The notes beneath the pieces were generated by a model. It had not been told where the DNA came from. It did not search any database and saw nothing but the letters and a program-made list of their open reading frames with translations. From positions 1 to 42,934 of the forward strand of contig LZME01000064.1 of NCBI GenBank assembly GCA_001673575.1: 42,934 bases of DNA, read 5' to 3'. The translations under genes and the position numbers were made by a program. This document shows positions 16,001 to 27,259 of this stretch, piece by piece. Source of the stretch: Mycolicibacter heraklionensis (lineage in GTDB: Bacteria > Actinomycetota > Actinomycetes > Mycobacteriales > Mycobacteriaceae). Each line of letters begins with the position of its first letter. The first letter of the stretch is position 1.

Positions 16001-16324
16001 TCACCACCACCACCACCAGCGATGCCACAGGTGATGGTGGCGCCACCAGTGGTGGCCCCACCACTGCGGCATTGGTGCCATGCGTAGGTCGGTGGCGAAC
16101 ACGGTGTCCGCCGGTGCGCGGTCGATACCGAGGCGACTTCCTACCCCGGCCGGAAGGCCGACCTGATTCCCGGCCACCTGGACGGTGGCAGGCAGTGGTG
16201 CCGCAACCTCCCCCGGGGAGGCCTGCGCCGGTCCCGCGGGGCCGACCAAGAGCGCGCCGGCGATTGTGCCGGCACTGATCGCTCCGGCTGCCACGCGTCG
16301 GCACGAATTCCGCGAAATCAACAT
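16001..16324 (-). CDS. Small secreted protein with Trp/His-rich C-terminal tail
   Basis: A 107-residue protein I do not recognise. Residues 1-36 are a clear Sec signal peptide (positive MLISRNSCRR, hydrophobic core, cleavage near AQA-SPG). The mature part is a short Ala/Val/Pro segment (37-85). The last 20 residues hold 10 Trp and 6 His, with His at 91-92, 96-98 and 101, and the chain ends in five Trp. The start ATG at 16324 has a strong GGAGAGGAA site. The tail is encoded by a run of CCA/CCAC triplets on the plus strand, prone to slippage. His clusters suggest metal binding and Trp suggests membrane-interface contact; both are inference. A DUF5642-like lipoprotein gene follows at once. Confidence 0.7.
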   Translation of the reverse strand: MLISRNSCRRVAAGAISAGTIAGALLVGPAGPAQASPGEVAAPLPATVQVAGNQVGLPAGVGSRLGIDRAPADTVFATDLRMAPMPQWWGHHWWRHHHLWHRWWWWW

Positions 16325-16441
16325 GATTTCCTCTCCCTCGCCAAGATTCCCGAAATTATCTTGATATTCGGAGAGTAGCACCGGCAAAGGCCACTGAACA
16401 ACCGTCGGATTGACAATTTTTCTGCACTCCACCTATTTCAT

Positions 16442-16457
16442 GTTTGACGTGTCAAAC
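16442..16457. promoter_or_regulatory. Perfect palindrome 1 (candidate operator)
   Basis: GTTTGAC-GT-GTCAAAC: 7-base arms, 2-base centre, about 120 bp upstream of the Trp/His protein start. No known regulator motif recognised. Confidence 0.4.
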
Positions 16458-16508
16458 CCAGCCATGCCTCTATCATCAGTGCAGGTAAACAGCCATCTAC
16501 TGACTTAC

Positions 16509-16523
16509 TGAATCACTGATTCA
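16509..16523. promoter_or_regulatory. Perfect palindrome 2 (candidate operator)
   Basis: TGAATCA-C-TGATTCA: 7-base arms around one base, 66 bp from palindrome 1 (centre to centre) in the same AT-rich tract. Outer TGAA/TTCA resembles Zur-type boxes but the core does not. Confidence 0.4.
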
Positions 16524-17010
16524 CGGATGTCCGTATTTAATGCAATCATGACCGATCAGCGCGTTTAATAGTTCTCTAACCTTGCGTTGATAATGGCGCA
16601 AACAATTGCTGTCAGATGAATTGACCTTCGATCTGGCAACGCTGCAAGCTGGCGACCCCGATCGCGAGCACCGGACCGTGGCCCTGCGCACTACCTGGTG
16701 ATCGCCGTGCGACTTGAGACGATCGCTCTCAACCCCGGCATCGTCCTGGCCGCCGACTCCGGCATCAGCATCGTCGCGCAGTGGTCTGTCGCACTCGCGG
16801 CCAGGCGATCGCCGGGTCCGACCTCGACCTCGGCGACGACCGGGACGGCACATACTCGCTGGCCAGCTGCGCAACACCATCGCTCAAGCGGAGGTCCACT
16901 GAGTTGCCACCGCGGAGCGCAGGCCACGACGGATGCCGGTCGCGACGGTTGACGGGTTACGCTGGCCTGAGTACCAGGGTGAGGTTCCACCGCAACCGAA
17001 GGTCTACACA

Positions 17011-17319
17011 ATGAGCACTGCCAGCGATTCCCTCAATAACCGCAGTATCGGCGCCCCGGCCACCGGCTGGGCACCGACTCGCGACACGGGGATGAAGCCG
17101 ACTGAGCCAATCCCGCTGCGTCAGACACGAACCCGCCGCACGGTCGATCTCTCGCCGGCCCAACATCGCGGGCTCGACCTCTGGCAACGCGACGCCGCCG
17201 ACCGGGTGGGATGTGCTCGCATCACCGGGCAGGAAGTTATGACGGCACTGATCGACCAACTGCTCGCCGACCCGGAACTCTCGGCACAGATCATCCGGAC
17301 CCTGCGGTCGCGGCGGTAG
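17011..17319 (+). CDS. Small basic protein of unknown function
   Basis: A 102-residue protein I do not recognise. Residues 1-45 look disordered (Pro, Thr, Ser). A basic TRTRRTVDLSPAQHRGLDLW segment follows, then helices (AADRVGCARITGQEVMTALIDQLLADPELSAQIIRTLRSRR). The strand-then-helices order after RRTVDLSP is reminiscent of ribbon-helix-helix DNA-binding or partition accessory proteins, but this is an impression. ATG at 17011 has AAGG ten bases upstream; a longer frame to 16933 is possible. It stands alone next to a gene-free tract and converges on the DUF1802 gene. Coding potential is supported by codon-position GC and the ordered C-terminal half. Confidence 0.55.
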   Translation: MSTASDSLNNRSIGAPATGWAPTRDTGMKPTEPIPLRQTRTRRTVDLSPAQHRGLDLWQRDAADRVGCARITGQEVMTALIDQLLADPELSAQIIRTLRSRR

Positions 17320-17338
17320 ACCAGACCTCGTCGAGCGC

Positions 17339-17881
17339 TCAGCCGACGGTGCCGCGGACCCGGGCGGTCACCGACTCGAGCTGTTCGGCGGTGAACACCG
17401 GGGCACCCAACTCCGGGTCGGCGATCGGTAGCTGCACCCAGCTGGCGCAGCCGGCATAGTCGGGGCTGCGCGGCAGCCGCACCGGTGCCGACAGCGGGAA
17501 CACCTGGATCACCAGCGCCGTCAACCGATGTTTGGGCCGGAAATCCAGCCGATCGGCGCGCACCGATTCAGCGGTCCAGATGTGTAAGCCCGCAATGTCG
17601 TCCAACGCCTCCGGCCGCTCGACGGGCAGCGCCGCAACGACTTTCGCAGCGGCCCGAATCACGATCTGCTCAGCGGTGGAATCGGCGGCGGCCGGCGCGA
17701 GCAGATCGCGGTGTTCGGGCCGGACCCGCTCGGCATGGCTGTGTACCGATGTCGGGAACAGCAGGAACTCGTCGGCGCTGACATCGAAGCGCTTCTCGTG
17801 AATGCCGCCTTTGCGCAGCAGGATTCGTTGCCGGCCGCCAAGCAGCGCGGCAACGACAGCGCTCCACTCTTTCAACGCCAT
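17339..17881 (-). CDS. DUF1802 family protein
   Basis: A 180-residue protein opening MALKEWSAVVAALLGGRQRILLRKGGIHEKRFDVSADEFLLFPT, the signature of DUF1802, a family of unknown function found in cyanobacteria and actinobacteria. The C-terminal half carries AAAKVVAALPVERPEALDDIAGLHIWTAESV. ATG at 17881 was chosen because the family starts at this point; the much longer open frame to 18448 is antisense to echA16. It is divergent from echA16 with 42 bp between starts. Confidence 0.78.
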   Translation of the reverse strand: MALKEWSAVVAALLGGRQRILLRKGGIHEKRFDVSADEFLLFPTSVHSHAERVRPEHRDLLAPAAADSTAEQIVIRAAAKVVAALPVERPEALDDIAGLHIWTAESVRADRLDFRPKHRLTALVIQVFPLSAPVRLPRSPDYAGCASWVQLPIADPELGAPVFTAEQLESVTARVRGTVG

Positions 17882-17923
17882 ACCGTGCATTTCGCCCAGC
17901 GTAGCCGGGGCTACGGTGAACCG

Positions 17924-18679
17924 GTGAGCGACGACATTCTGCTGGTTCAGACACAGGACCGCATCCGCACCCTGACCCTCAACCGCCCGCAGGCCCGCAA
18001 TGCGCTGTCCGGGGCGTTGCGTACGGCCATCTTCAGCGCACTGGCCGATGCTGACGCCGACACGGGCGTCGACGTGCTGGTCCTGACGGGTGCCGATCCG
18101 GTGTTCTGCGCCGGGTTGGATCTCAAGGAGTTCGGCGAATCCACTGGCATTGCAGACATCTCCCCCCAATGGCCATCGATGACCAAGCCGGTGATCGGTG
18201 CCATCAACGGTGCGGCAGTCACCGGCGGGCTCGAGTTGGCGCTGTATTGCGACGTCCTGATTGCCTCGGAGCAGGCCCGATTCGCCGACACCCACGCCCG
18301 CGTCGGTTTGCTGCCGTCCTGGGGCCTCAGTGTCCGACTCCCCCAGAAGGTCGGGGTGGGCTTGGCCCGCCGGATGAGCCTGACCGGCGACTACCTCTCG
18401 GCGGCCGACGCGCTGCGGGCTGGGTTGGTCACCGAAGTGGTGCCGCACGACGAGCTGCTACCCGCGGCGCTGCGGGTGGCGGCGTCGATCGTCGGCAACA
18501 ACCAGGCCGCGGTGCGTGCGCTGCTGGCCTCCTATCACCGCATCGACGAGTCGCAGACCGCCACCGGACTCTGGATCGAGGCGATGGCGGCTAAGCAGTG
18601 GTTACAGACCGTGACCGGAGCCGACGTGGCCGCCAACCGGGCGGCCGTACTGGAACGTGGGCGCGCCCAGGTGCAGTGA
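17924..18679 (+). CDS. echA16: Enoyl-CoA hydratase/isomerase family protein EchA16
   Basis: A 251-residue crotonase-fold protein. The oxyanion-hole segments CAGLDL (62-67) and INGAAVTGG (94-102) are present. Of the two acid/base glutamates of classic enoyl-CoA hydratase, the first is kept (Glu104 in GLELALYCD) and the second is His124 (FADTHARVGLLP). The protein may therefore not be a standard hydratase; the same sequence is, as I recall, in M. tuberculosis EchA16. GTG at 17924 starts the conserved SDDILL N-terminus. A strong hairpin terminator follows at 18688. Confidence 0.88.
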   Translation: MSDDILLVQTQDRIRTLTLNRPQARNALSGALRTAIFSALADADADTGVDVLVLTGADPVFCAGLDLKEFGESTGIADISPQWPSMTKPVIGAINGAAVTGGLELALYCDVLIASEQARFADTHARVGLLPSWGLSVRLPQKVGVGLARRMSLTGDYLSAADALRAGLVTEVVPHDELLPAALRVAASIVGNNQAAVRALLASYHRIDESQTATGLWIEAMAAKQWLQTVTGADVAANRAAVLERGRAQVQ

Positions 18680-18687
18680 CACAACAC

Positions 18688-18725
18688 GTCCCGGGCGGCG
18701 CTTGCGCACCGCCCGGGACTGTTTA
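18688..18725. terminator. Bidirectional hairpin terminator
   Basis: Perfect 11-bp stem, GTCCCGGGCGG paired with CCGCCCGGGAC, 10-base loop, followed by TGTTTAG. It lies between two convergent genes (echA16 and the triple-module protein) and can serve both. Confidence 0.8.
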
Positions 18726-18738
18726 GTGAGGCGAACCG

Positions 18739-20448
18739 CTAGAAGTCGAGCCCCAGGAAGGCGGCGCCCGGGTCCATCAACGCCGAGGCGTCGAAACCAC
18801 CGAACAACCCGCTCAGGTCAAAGTCGCCGAACGGGGTGACGAACGTGTCGGTGATGGTGCTGTCGGCGCCGTCCAGCCCCGGGATGGCGGAGTAGACGTT
18901 GGCAAACCCGCCACCGAGGTTCAAAACGCTGTACACCGAACCGATCTCGGGCAGGTCCGCAGCATCACCGTCGCCGGGCGTCACACCATCGATGACGAAC
19001 TCGGTGGTGGTCAGGCCCAGCAATTGGGTGACGGTCTCCTGTGCGTGCGCGGTGCCGAGCAGCTCAGTGCCGTCGTAGATGTTGAAGTCCTGCGATGTGA
19101 TCGGGAGCGGGAAGTAGGTGCCCCCGAGGTCGACACCCGGGGTGCCGCCGCCGATGTTGAGGAACGGCAGCGCACCGACGGTCTGAAAGACCGGCGTGAA
19201 CCCCGAGGCGGCGTCGGCTCCGGACCCGGTGAACGGGTCGAAAGTGGTGCCGCCGATGGTGAAGGCGTCCTCGCCCACGGCGCTGTTGCTCAGGGCGCCG
19301 AATGCGGCTCCCGGGTCCATCGAGATCCCGGTGGCCATGCCGCTGAACAACCAGCTCAGGTCCATGCTGCCGAACGGGGTCACGAACGTGTCGGTGACGG
19401 TGCCGTCCTCGCCCGGGGTGGCGACGTAGACGTTCGCGAAACCGCCACCGAAGTTGAACGCGTCGTAGATCGTCCCCGCGGCCGGCAGGCCGTCGCCGGT
19501 GTCCGAACCGTCGGTGACGACGAGCTGGGTGTTGGTCATGCCCAACAGGTTGGTCACGTCCACCGCGGTGTTGATGGTGCCGATCTGGGTGGCATCGTCG
19601 CCGGTACCGCTGTACACGTGGAAGTCCTGGGAGGCCAGCCCATTGCCTTGGTGGCTCGGGTCACCCAGCGATGCTCCGCCGATGGCCAACAGCGGCGCCG
19701 CGCCGCCGAGCGCGATGATCGGCGCAAAACCCTCCACCGCAGAGTCACCCGCGCCGGTGAACGGATCCAGCGTGAGGCCACCGATGGCGAAGGCGTCATC
19801 GCCGCCGCCGGACGCCCCAGCCTGCAGCGCGGCGAACGCGTCGCCCGGCTGCAGCGGGTCCGCCGCATTGAAGCCGGCGAACATCGAGCTCAGGTCCATG
19901 CTGCCCCAGGGCGTCACGAAGGTGTCGGTGACTGTCCCGTCCTCTCCGGGGGTGGCCACGTAGACGTTCGCAAAACCGCCGCCGAAATTGAAGACGTCGT
20001 AGACCGAACCCGTCACCGGCAGATCCGCCGCCGAACCACCGGATGCGGCGCTGACATCGGTGATGGTGAACTGCGTATTGGAAAGGCCCGCGAGGTTAGT
20101 GACGACAACGCTGGAGTTAATGCTGCCCAGGCTGGTGCCGTCGGCACCGTACACCTCGAAGTTCTGCGGCGCGGTGGGCAACAGGCCCCCGGGGCTACCG
20201 CCGCCCAAGGTCAGCAGTGGCGCAGAGCCGGTGAGCGGGTGAACCAGGGCGAACCCCTCCGCACCGGTGGCCTCGTTGAAGGGATCAAACGTGTATCCGC
20301 CGATCGTGAAGGCGTCGGCACCGGTGGCACTCGGCGCGACGACATCGTCACCCGGGCCCGCTACGGCGACCGCCGCCTGCAAGAACGCCGCCGTGAGCAG
20401 CCCACCCCCGGTGGCCAGACCTGCGGCGATCAGTCGGTAATGCATCAT
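18739..20448 (-). CDS. Secreted protein of three tandem ~175-residue modules
   Basis: A 569-residue exported protein. Residues 1-31 form a Sec signal peptide (MMHYRLIAAGLATGGGLLTAAF, cleavage near VAVAG). Three modules follow at about 45-212, 218-388 and 393-567. Each runs: DAF-IGG-T-DPF, a Gly/Ala/Leu-rich strand segment, SQDF-YxG, VTNLLGMTNTQ, LP-GSVYD, FNFGGGFANVYVATPGEDGT, TDTFVTPFGSMDLSxLF. The lack of a PE or PPE domain and of GGA/GGN repeats excludes PE_PGRS. The family is unnamed but I believe similar proteins occur in other mycobacteria; a surface or cell-wall role is likely. ATG at 20448 has GGGGAAG six bases before it. Mature modules contain no cysteine. Confidence 0.8.
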   Translation of the reverse strand: MMHYRLIAAGLATGGGLLTAAFLQAAVAVAGPGDDVVAPSATGADAFTIGGYTFDPFNEATGAEGFALVHPLTGSAPLLTLGGGSPGGLLPTAPQNFEVYGADGTSLGSINSSVVVTNLAGLSNTQFTITDVSAASGGSAADLPVTGSVYDVFNFGGGFANVYVATPGEDGTVTDTFVTPWGSMDLSSMFAGFNAADPLQPGDAFAALQAGASGGGDDAFAIGGLTLDPFTGAGDSAVEGFAPIIALGGAAPLLAIGGASLGDPSHQGNGLASQDFHVYSGTGDDATQIGTINTAVDVTNLLGMTNTQLVVTDGSDTGDGLPAAGTIYDAFNFGGGFANVYVATPGEDGTVTDTFVTPFGSMDLSWLFSGMATGISMDPGAAFGALSNSAVGEDAFTIGGTTFDPFTGSGADAASGFTPVFQTVGALPFLNIGGGTPGVDLGGTYFPLPITSQDFNIYDGTELLGTAHAQETVTQLLGLTTTEFVIDGVTPGDGDAADLPEIGSVYSVLNLGGGFANVYSAIPGLDGADSTITDTFVTPFGDFDLSGLFGGFDASALMDPGAAFLGLDF

Positions 20449-20562
20449 TGTGCGCTTCCCCATCTCCGTCGATTTCCCAAGCCAGTGGGTTACACCGCCA
20501 GTACCAGGCGTGTGCAACTGGTAACAACGCGCCGAACGCTACCCGCGAGTAACCTAAATGTA

Positions 20563-20592
20563 TAGATAGGCTGTGTAGGTTTTTCCTGTCAA
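20563..20592 (-). promoter_or_regulatory. Predicted promoter of the triple-module secreted protein
   Basis: Minus strand consensus -35 TTGACA (20592-20587), 18-base spacer, TATCTA at 20568-20563; an alternative TATACA lies four bases on. Leader to the ATG about 105 bases. Confidence 0.5.
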
Positions 20593-20678
20593 TCGGCTGG
20601 ACAAATAGAACGCCTCCGGGTCGCGCGGGCACGGTTACGCTGAGACAGCAAACCGGACGGACGCAGGTGGACTCAGCC

Positions 20679-21068
20679 GTGACTCAGAACTACCCGCCCC
20701 ATCCCCCGTGGCCCTATGGCGACGTCGCGCCGCCGCCCCGTCGGCGGCCCGCAGATGTCATCGCCGCAACGCTGCTCGCGGTGCTGCTGCTCCTGACGTG
20801 CGGGCTGGGTTTGATCTATTCGATGTTCGCCGGGATGGCGACCGACGTGTGCTCAAGTAACCATCGTTGCGACTACAACCTGATCAACGGGGCATACCTG
20901 GTGGCCTGGGGCGGCATTGGCGCGGCCGTGCTCACCACCTTGGCGGGCATGAGCGTCGGCGCGCGCCGAGGGAGCCGCATGGTCGTTTGGCCGGCACTGG
21001 GCTGGTTGATCTTCGTGGTCACCTACGTGGCCGGTGGCTTGCTGTTGAACGCCGGAGTGAGCGACTGA
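20679..21068 (+). CDS. Small three-helix membrane protein
   Basis: A 129-residue protein with a Pro-rich cytoplasmic N-terminus (MTQNYPPHPPWPYGDVAPPP) and three membrane spans: about 30-55 (VIAATLLAVLLLLTCGLGLIYSMFA), 70-92 (NGAYLVAWGGIGAAVLTTLAG) and 103-125 (VVWPALGWLIFVVTYVAGGLLL). Between spans 1 and 2 a loop with two cysteines (CSSNHRC) could form a disulfide outside. This layout is common among mycobacterial hypothetical membrane proteins; function unknown. GTG at 20679 is preferred because AGGTGGA lies nine bases upstream; GTG at 20667 is the alternative. Converges on maa. Confidence 0.7.
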   Translation: MTQNYPPHPPWPYGDVAPPPRRRPADVIAATLLAVLLLLTCGLGLIYSMFAGMATDVCSSNHRCDYNLINGAYLVAWGGIGAAVLTTLAGMSVGARRGSRMVVWPALGWLIFVVTYVAGGLLLNAGVSD

Positions 21069-21079
21069 GACCTCGTCGA

Positions 21080-21640
21080 CTAGCCGATCGGGCGAAGGAT
21101 CCGGCACGGATTTCCGGCCGCCAGCACGCCGGCCGGCAAATCGCGGGTCACCACGCTGCCGGCGCCCACGACCGTGTCGGCTCCGATCGACACGCCGGGG
21201 CACACGATCACCCCCGCCGCCAGCCACACGTTGTCGCCAAGGGTGATCGGGGCGGCGGACTCCCAGCCGGCCCGCCGTGCGTCGACGTCGTCCACGGGGT
21301 GCAGCGCCGTCAGCAGCTGCGCGCGGGGTCCGATCGACACATGGTTCCCGATGGTGATGGGCGCGCAGTCCAGAAAGACCGCGTCGTAGTTGACGAAACA
21401 GTTGGCGCCGATGCTGATGTATATCCCGTAGTCGCAAGAGAATCGGGGCAGAATCTCCGAGTTCGCCCCGAATGATCCGAGCAGTTCGCCCAGCAGCTCA
21501 CGGCGGGTGTCTTCGTCGTCTGGCCCGGTGGAGTTGAACGCCGCGGCCAGGCGCTGACATGCCCGCCGGCCGGCGACCAGGTCCGGGTCGTCGGGCCGAT
21601 ACGGCGCCCCGTGCAGCATCCGCTCTCGCTGATCGCTCAC
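21080..21640 (-). CDS. maa: Sugar O-acetyltransferase, Maa/LacA type
   Basis: A 186-residue acetyl-CoA-dependent hexapeptide-repeat transferase. The N-terminal maltose-acetyltransferase domain (MLHGAPYRPDDPDLVAGRRACQRLAAAFN) is followed by the left-handed beta-helix (ISIGANCFVNYDAVFLDCAPITIGNHVSIGPRAQL), with the catalytic His in ALHPVDD and the C-terminal VVGAGSVVTRDLPAGVLAAGNPCRI. GTG at 21640 gives the usual family length; an ATG at 21619 would cut seven residues. It starts 11 bases after the dinF stop and is probably the last gene of the rimP-nusA transcript. The sugar acceptor is unknown. Confidence 0.87.
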   Translation of the reverse strand: MSDQRERMLHGAPYRPDDPDLVAGRRACQRLAAAFNSTGPDDEDTRRELLGELLGSFGANSEILPRFSCDYGIYISIGANCFVNYDAVFLDCAPITIGNHVSIGPRAQLLTALHPVDDVDARRAGWESAAPITLGDNVWLAAGVIVCPGVSIGADTVVGAGSVVTRDLPAGVLAAGNPCRILRPIG

Positions 21641-21651
21641 GCCAGCCGATC

Positions 21652-24412
<2,761 letters not shown>

Positions 24413-24413
<1 letters not shown>

Positions 24414-27193
24414 TACGTCCGAGCCTTCTCGACGAGTTCGTAGGCCTGGATGATGTCGCCTTCCTTGATGTCGTTGTAGGTCAGCGTCAGACCACATTCG
24501 TAGCCGTCGCGGACCTCGGTGACATCGTCCTTCTCCCGCCGCAGCGAGGAGATCGTGACGGTCTCGGCGATCACCACGTTGTCACGCAGCAACCGCGCCT
24601 TGGCGTTGCGGCGGATGAGACCGGAGGTGACCAGGCAGCCCGCGATGTTGCCCACCTTGGAGGAGCGGAACATGGCGCGAATCTCGGCACGCCCCAGCTC
24701 CTTCTCCTCGTAGATCGGCTTGAGCATGCCTTTGAGCGCGCTCTCGATCTCTTCGATGGCCTGGTAGATGACCGAGTAGTACCGGATCTCCACACCCTCG
24801 CGGTTGGCCAGCTCGGTGGCCTTGCCCTCGGCACGCACGTTGAACCCGATGATGATCGCGTCCGACGCCGATGCCAGGTTGACGTTGGTCTCGGTGATAC
24901 CACCGACACCGCGGTCGATGACCCGCAGCTGCACCTCGTCGTCGATCTGGATTCCCATCAAGGCCTCTTCCAGCGCCTCGACGGTACCGGCGTTGTCGCC
25001 CTTGAGGATCAGGTTCAGCTGGCTGGTTTCCTTCAGCGCCGAGTCCAGGTCCTCCAGCGAGATCCGCTTGCGCGAGCGCGCCGCCAACGCATTGCGCTTA
25101 CGCGCGCTGCGCTTGTCGGCGATCTGGCGAGCAATGCGGTCCTCGTCGACCACCAGCAGGTTGTCGCCGGCGCCCGGCACCGAGGTGAACCCGATGACCT
25201 GGACGGGCCGCGACGGCAGCGCCTCTTCCACGTCGTCGCCGTGCTCGTCGACCATGCGCCGCACCCGGCCGTAGGCATCGCCGGCCACGATCGAGTCGCC
25301 GACCCGCAGCGTGCCGCGCTGGATCAGCACGGTGGCCACCGGACCGCGACCGCGGTCCAGGTGAGCCTCGATCGCCACACCCTGCGCCTCCATGTCGGGG
25401 TTGGCCCGCAGGTCCAGGGCGGCGTCAGCGGTCAGCAGCACCGCCTCTTCCAGGGCCGCGATGTTGGTGCCCTGCTTGGCGGAGATGTCGACGAACATGG
25501 TGTCGCCGCCGAAGTCCTCGGCAACCAGTCCGTACTCGGTGAGCTGTCCCCGGATCTTGGCCGGGTCGGCACCTTCCTTGTCGATCTTGTTGACCGCCAC
25601 CACGATCGGCACGTCAGCCGCCTGGGCGTGGTTGATCGCCTCCACCGTCTGGGGCATCACACCGTCGTCAGCGGCCACCACCAGGATCGCGATGTCGGTG
25701 GCCTTGGCACCACGGGCACGCATGGCGGTGAACGCCTCGTGACCCGGGGTGTCGATGAACGTGATCAGACGCTCGGAGCCGTCGAAGTCGACCGACACCT
25801 GGTAGGCGCCGATGTGCTGGGTGATGCCGCCGGCCTCGCCCTCGCGGACGTTGGCCTTGCGGATGGTGTCCAGCAGTCGGGTCTTGCCGTGGTCGACGTG
25901 ACCCATGACGGTCACCACCGGCGGCCGGCTCTGCAGGTCTTCCTCGCCGCCCTCGTCCTCACCGTAGGTCAGGTCGAAGGACTCCAGCAGCTCACGGTCC
26001 TCGTCCTCAGGCGAGACGACCTGCACCACGAAGTTCATCTCGCTGCCGAGCAACTCCAGCGTCTCGTCACCCACCGACTGGGTGGCGGTGACCATCTCAC
26101 CGAGGTTGAACAGCGCCTGCACCAGGGCAGCCGGGTTCGCGTCGATCTTCTCGGCGAAGTCGCTCAGCGATGCGCCGCGGGCCAGCCGGATGGTCTCGCC
26201 GTTGCCGTGCGGCAACCGCACCCCACCGACGACCGGGGCCTGCATGTTCTCGTACTCGGCGCGTTTCGCCCGCTTCGACTTGCGTCCGCGCTTGGGTGCA
26301 CCGCCGGGGCGACCGAAGGCGCCGGCCGCGCCACCGCGCTGGCCGGGACGACCGCCGCCGCCACCGCCGCCGGGACGACCCCGGAAACCTCCGGCGCCGG
26401 CGCCTGCGGGGCCGCCGCCGCCGGGACCGCCGGCACCACCGCCGCGGTAGTTACCGCCCGGACCGCCACCGGGACCGCCCGGTCGGCCGCCGGGGGCACC
26501 GGGTCGGCCCCCGCCACCGGGACGAGGCGGACCACCGGGACGCGGCGGGCGACCCTGTGCGCCGAAGTTGCTGGAGCGTCCGGGCATGTTGCCCGGTGTC
26601 GCACCGCCGCCGGGACGCGGCATGCCGGGCCGGGGTGCTCCGCCCGGTCGGGGCGCCTGCGGGTGCGGACGCGGGATGGCGCGCTCGACCGGCTGCGCCG
26701 ACGAGAACGGGTTGTTGCCGACGCGCGGGGTGCGGGCGCCGGGCTTGGGGCCCGGTGCTGCCGGCCGGGGGCCGGGAGCGGGCGGAGCCGCCGGGGAGGG
26801 TGCCGCAGCTGCCGGCGGCGGGGTCTCGGCCGCGGGCGCTGCCGGGGCGGCCGGAGCTGCGGGAGCCGCCGGAGCCGCCGGCTTTGCGGCGGGAGCTGCG
26901 GGCTTTGCGGCCGTACCGTCAGCCGCAGGGGCGGGTGCCGGCGCCGGCTTCGCCGGTCCCGGGGTCGCCGCCGGGGCCGGAGCGGCCTTGGCGGGCGCCG
27001 GGGCGGCGGGCGCTTCGGCCTTCGGCGCGGGCTTGCCGCCGCCGAAGGACTCGCGCAGCCGCCGTGCGACGGGGGCTTCCACGGTTGAGGATGCCGACTT
27101 GACGAATTCGCCCTGCTCGCTCAGGCGGGCGAGAACTTCCTTGCTGGTGACACCGAGTTCCTTGGCCAACTCGTGTACGCGGGCCTTTGCCAC
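24413..27193 (-). CDS. infB: Translation initiation factor IF-2
   Basis: A 926-residue IF-2, the GTPase that places initiator fMet-tRNA on the 30S subunit. The IF2-N helical domain (1-50) is followed by a very long low-complexity Ala/Pro stretch (52-200) and a Gly/Pro/Arg-rich stretch (200-300). A second IF2-N (320-390) and the GTPase core come next: G1 GHVDHGKT (431-438), G3 DTPGHE (481-486), G4 NKID (535-538). EF-Tu-like domain II and the C-terminal tRNA-binding domain complete it. GTG at 27193 has AGGAGATGTA upstream. It lies 66 bases after ylxR. Confidence 0.97.
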
Positions 27194-27259
27194 TACATCT
27201 CCTGTCTATGAGGCGACAGCGGTGGTGGGCCGCGCCTCGGGTTTAGCTATGACGCATGG

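Larger units (their letters stand above)
16325..17010. other. Gene-free, AT-richer divergent region
   Basis: This 686-bp stretch has no intact gene. Its left part (about 16360-16625) is visibly richer in A and T than its surroundings and holds two perfect palindromes (16442-16457, 16509-16523). The right part (16620-16960) has only short, broken protein-like stretches, such as LTFDLATLQAGDPDREHR ending at a stop, and HYLVIAVRLETIALNPGIVL in another frame. It may be a decayed gene. The minus strand has a plausible promoter for the Trp/His protein: TTGTTC, 18 bases, TACTCT. Confidence 0.5.

Noticed and set aside
17339..18448. 369-codon minus-strand frame
   Set aside because: Only the part up to 17881 is a gene (DUF1802); the rest is antisense to echA16.
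18739..20448. PE_PGRS protein
   Set aside because: It has an ordinary signal peptide, no PE domain and no GGA/GGN repeat pattern.
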